Source: JAKZVK01 sp965261065
Lineage (GTDB): Bacteria > Acidobacteriota > Terriglobia > Bryobacterales > UBA6623
DNA: 64,000 nucleotides
Direction of reading: 5' to 3'
Assembly (NCBI GenBank): GCA_965261065.1
Contig: OZ253444.1
Location: forward strand, 3,782,001-3,846,000
Part shown: positions 62,445 to 64,000 of the stretch, piece by piece
How the letters are laid out: every line of letters starts with the position of its first letter
Numbering within the stretch: the first letter of the stretch is position 1
The notes under the pieces: model-generated
Database searches by the model: none
What the model saw: the letters and a program-made list of their open reading frames with translations, nothing else
Told to the model about the DNA's origin: nothing
Made by a program: the position numbers and the translations under genes

Positions 62445-62960
62445 GTGGCAGAACAAACCAACCCCATCGTCGAGGTGGAAACCTCGAAGGGCTCGATGCG
62501 CATCGAGCTCCTCCTCGACAAGGCCCCGCGGACCGTCAACAATTTCCTGCAGTACGTGGACGACGGCTTCTACGACGGAACCATCTTTCACCGCGTCATC
62601 GAGGACTTCATGGTGCAGGGTGGCGGGTTTACCGAGCAGATGGATCAAAAGCCCACCCTCCCGCCGATTCAGAACGAGGTCGACAATGGTCTTTCGAACG
62701 CCCGCGGCACTCTGGCTATGGCGCGCACGTCGGACCCCCACAGCGCCACGGCCCAGTTTTTCATCAACACCACCGACCGCAACACCTTCCTCGACCACCA
62801 GAGCAAGACCTCGCAAGGTTGGGGATACTGCGTATTCGGCAAGGTTGTCGAAGGCCTCGACGTGGTCGATCAACTCCGGTCGACCGAGACCTGTACGCGG
62901 GGCGGGCATCAAGACGTTCCCGTCGACGCGATCGTGATCAACGCCGTCAAGCGAGTCTGA
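62445..62960 (+). CDS. Cyclophilin-type peptidyl-prolyl isomerase, cytoplasmic
   Basis: This 171-residue enzyme resembles E. coli PpiB, without signal or linker. GTG start with AGGAGA about 8 bases upstream (MAEQTNPIVEVETSKG). Active-site segments IFHRVIEDFMVQGGGF, ARGTLAMARTSDPHSATAQF and GWGYCVFGKVVEGLDVVD. It is clearly a paralogue of the lipoprotein upstream, only 29 bases away. Confidence 0.93.
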   Translation: MAEQTNPIVEVETSKGSMRIELLLDKAPRTVNNFLQYVDDGFYDGTIFHRVIEDFMVQGGGFTEQMDQKPTLPPIQNEVDNGLSNARGTLAMARTSDPHSATAQFFINTTDRNTFLDHQSKTSQGWGYCVFGKVVEGLDVVDQLRSTETCTRGGHQDVPVDAIVINAVKRV

Positions 62961-63413
62961 CCCGCCCGGCTCTCCCCGTGGCAGGCGCGGCTGCGGTTCA
63001 CCCGTGTCCGGCTTCCTCGGTGCCGCCGCCGCAGGCTCAAGTACAGCAAGCTCAACCCAAATCCGTACGAAAGGATTCTGACGATCGCTTGATGCGCGAG
63101 CCCCTCGCAACCGCGCACGCAACACGGCAGAGCCGCGGACGGGAGTCCGCGGTTCCCCCTCGGTGCAACCTGACGCAACCAACCACGGTCCGAGCCCCGG
63201 CAGGGTCGGAAAACTGACATTCGCGGATGAATCCACGGGCCAATTGAATGACACGCCACCACGAATACGGAGCCCCGGCGGGGCCCAACGCAAACAGATC
63301 CTTTCTCTTCGGACTCCTCCCGTCGAGTCATGAGGGTGTTACGACACAGAACTCCCGCCCGCTTACGGACGGATCGCGGGCTCAGTAAGCTCAAATAAAA
63401 GCTCGAATACCAC
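62961..63413 (+). other. Gene-free stretch with GC hairpins
   Basis: No convincing gene. Two palindromic GC elements stand out: CCGCGGAC-GGGA-GTCCGCGG (63132-63151) and GCCCC-GGC-GGGGC (63272-63284), plus a second GAGCCCCGGC at 63191. These look like further small dispersed repeats. Either hairpin could help end transcription from the cyclophilin pair, but neither is followed by a T run. Confidence 0.5.
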
Positions 63414-63442
63414 TTGCATCCACAAGGCTTTAGCGATATACT
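63414..63442 (+). promoter_or_regulatory. Promoter of the terminal nuclease-like gene
   Basis: -35 TTGCAT (63414-63419) and -10 TATACT (63437-63442), 17 bases apart. The start codon is 87 bases downstream. The operator palindrome overlaps the -10. Confidence 0.6.
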
Positions 63443-63459
63443 AAGGTAAATACCTTAGT
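63440..63459. promoter_or_regulatory. Perfect 9+2+9 operator-like palindrome
   Basis: ACTAAGGTA-AA-TACCTTAGT covers the end of the -10 box and the expected transcription start. The position and perfect symmetry are those of a repressor operator. No regulator gene for it lies in the window. Confidence 0.7.
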
Positions 63460-63528
63460 CCTGGCCCAGGCATCGACCCTGCCCAACGACTCGGCGCTCC
63501 CTCCCGCCACAGAGACCGAGATCTTTCG

Positions 63529-64000
63529 ATGCTGAAGATTGATAAAGAGCACAACAAACTCGACTCGCTCGATCAGATGAAGTTGACGCCGGCTTCGAAC
63601 GGAGACGGCAACGACCTGCGCGAGGTCATCCTCAACAGCCCCGGCGAGTTCCTCGCCGAGATCCGCCAGCGGCTCTTCCTGGTCGGCAGGGACGTCCAAC
63701 TCTCCGATGAATCCGACCTCCGTGCCGACCTCTTGGCGCTTGATCCGAAAGGCCGATCGGTTGTCGTCGTGTTCGATCGCGGGACCAAGCAAGCGCAATC
63801 CGTCCGTGCGATCTCGTGCGCGGCGCTCGCCGCCAAGTGGACGGCCGAGGACTTTCTGCGGCGGTTGTCCACGAAGCAGGCGGACGACCTGCGGATTCAC
63901 CTTTCCGTCGACATCAACAGTATCAACCAGGGGCAGCGGGTGATTCTGGTGGCCCAGTCGTTTGATTTCGAATCTCTCACGGCGACGGAGTGGCTCAACG
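63529..64000 (+). CDS. PD-(D/E)XK nuclease-like protein, 3' partial, degenerate active site
   Basis: Open to the end of the window (157 codons seen). Its architecture resembles NucS/DUF91-like proteins: FLAEIRQRL near residue 41, then RADLLALDPKGRSVVVVFDR where such nucleases have DLLALDxxGxxVVIELKR, followed by AISCAALAAKWTAEDFL and INQGQRVILVAQSFDFE. The first Asp is kept, but the catalytic Glu-x-Lys pair is replaced (VFDR). It may bind DNA without cutting, or the alignment may be off. ATG 63529 follows a well-formed promoter with an operator. Confidence 0.5.
   Translation, partial: MLKIDKEHNKLDSLDQMKLTPASNGDGNDLREVILNSPGEFLAEIRQRLFLVGRDVQLSDESDLRADLLALDPKGRSVVVVFDRGTKQAQSVRAISCAALAAKWTAEDFLRRLSTKQADDLRIHLSVDINSINQGQRVILVAQSFDFESLTATEWLN

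Noticed and set aside
62909..63394. Minus-strand frame in the gap after the second cyclophilin
   Set aside because: No ribosome site or protein-like composition; it spans GC palindromes that look like dispersed repeats.

Overview
This GC-rich bacterial window joins about 31 kb of accessory DNA to a very conserved translation supercluster. The giant surface protein at the left edge carries SBBP repeats and a piece of the Solibacter-type C-terminal domain (TIGR03437). With the Tat-exported molybdenum hydroxylase and the ISKra4-type insertion sequences, this points to Acidobacteriota or a relative. That placement is an inference from domain content, not a phylogeny. Layout: (1) 3-11279, the interior and end of a giant repetitive secreted protein (SBBP repeats, Ig-like and DUF11 domains, then three 3.2-3.3 kb beta-helix modules). 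It is broken by two frame changes and cut off at about 11262. (2) 11280-16620, a small island: a secreted hypothetical protein, an IS630 element with a frame break, a serine recombinase with a leaderless promoter, a pentapeptide-repeat membrane protein that one extra base joins in frame to a tyrosine integrase, and tRNA-Leu(UAA). (3) 16673-20927, a small membrane protein, then minus-strand genes for an N,N-dimethylformamidase-like protein, CysE and PurC. (4) 21197-31300, two diverged ISKra4-like elements, each with inverted repeats, a target duplication and a conserved A8 slippery run. They flank a PilZ protein, a three-subunit periplasmic-type molybdenum hydroxylase operon with a small Cys-rich protein, and two secreted proteins. 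(5) 31316-52145, one uninterrupted str-S10-spc-alpha cluster (rpsL to rplQ, with secY, adk, map, infA and rpoA), read from a consensus-like promoter about 15 bp from the edge of the second IS. (6) 52370-62960, a SurA/PpiC-like foldase, purQ-purL-purF, a histidine phosphatase remnant, ftsY, ribD, ribE and two tandem cyclophilins. (7) 63414-64000, a promoter with a perfect operator palindrome in front of a truncated PD-(D/E)XK-nuclease-like gene whose active-site motif looks degenerate. Two families of short palindromic repeats run through the window. One is a 20-bp perfect palindrome found in five exact copies and one variant, always between genes. The other is a 57-bp hairpin element found once just after purF and once in frame inside the riboflavin synthase gene, where it adds about 40 residues. 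That in-frame, protein-coding palindromic element, comparable in principle to Rickettsia palindromic elements, is the most interesting observation here. All five coding-frame breaks lie in the first 17.2 kb and none in the housekeeping 47 kb, which fits decay of accessory genes better than random base-calling error.
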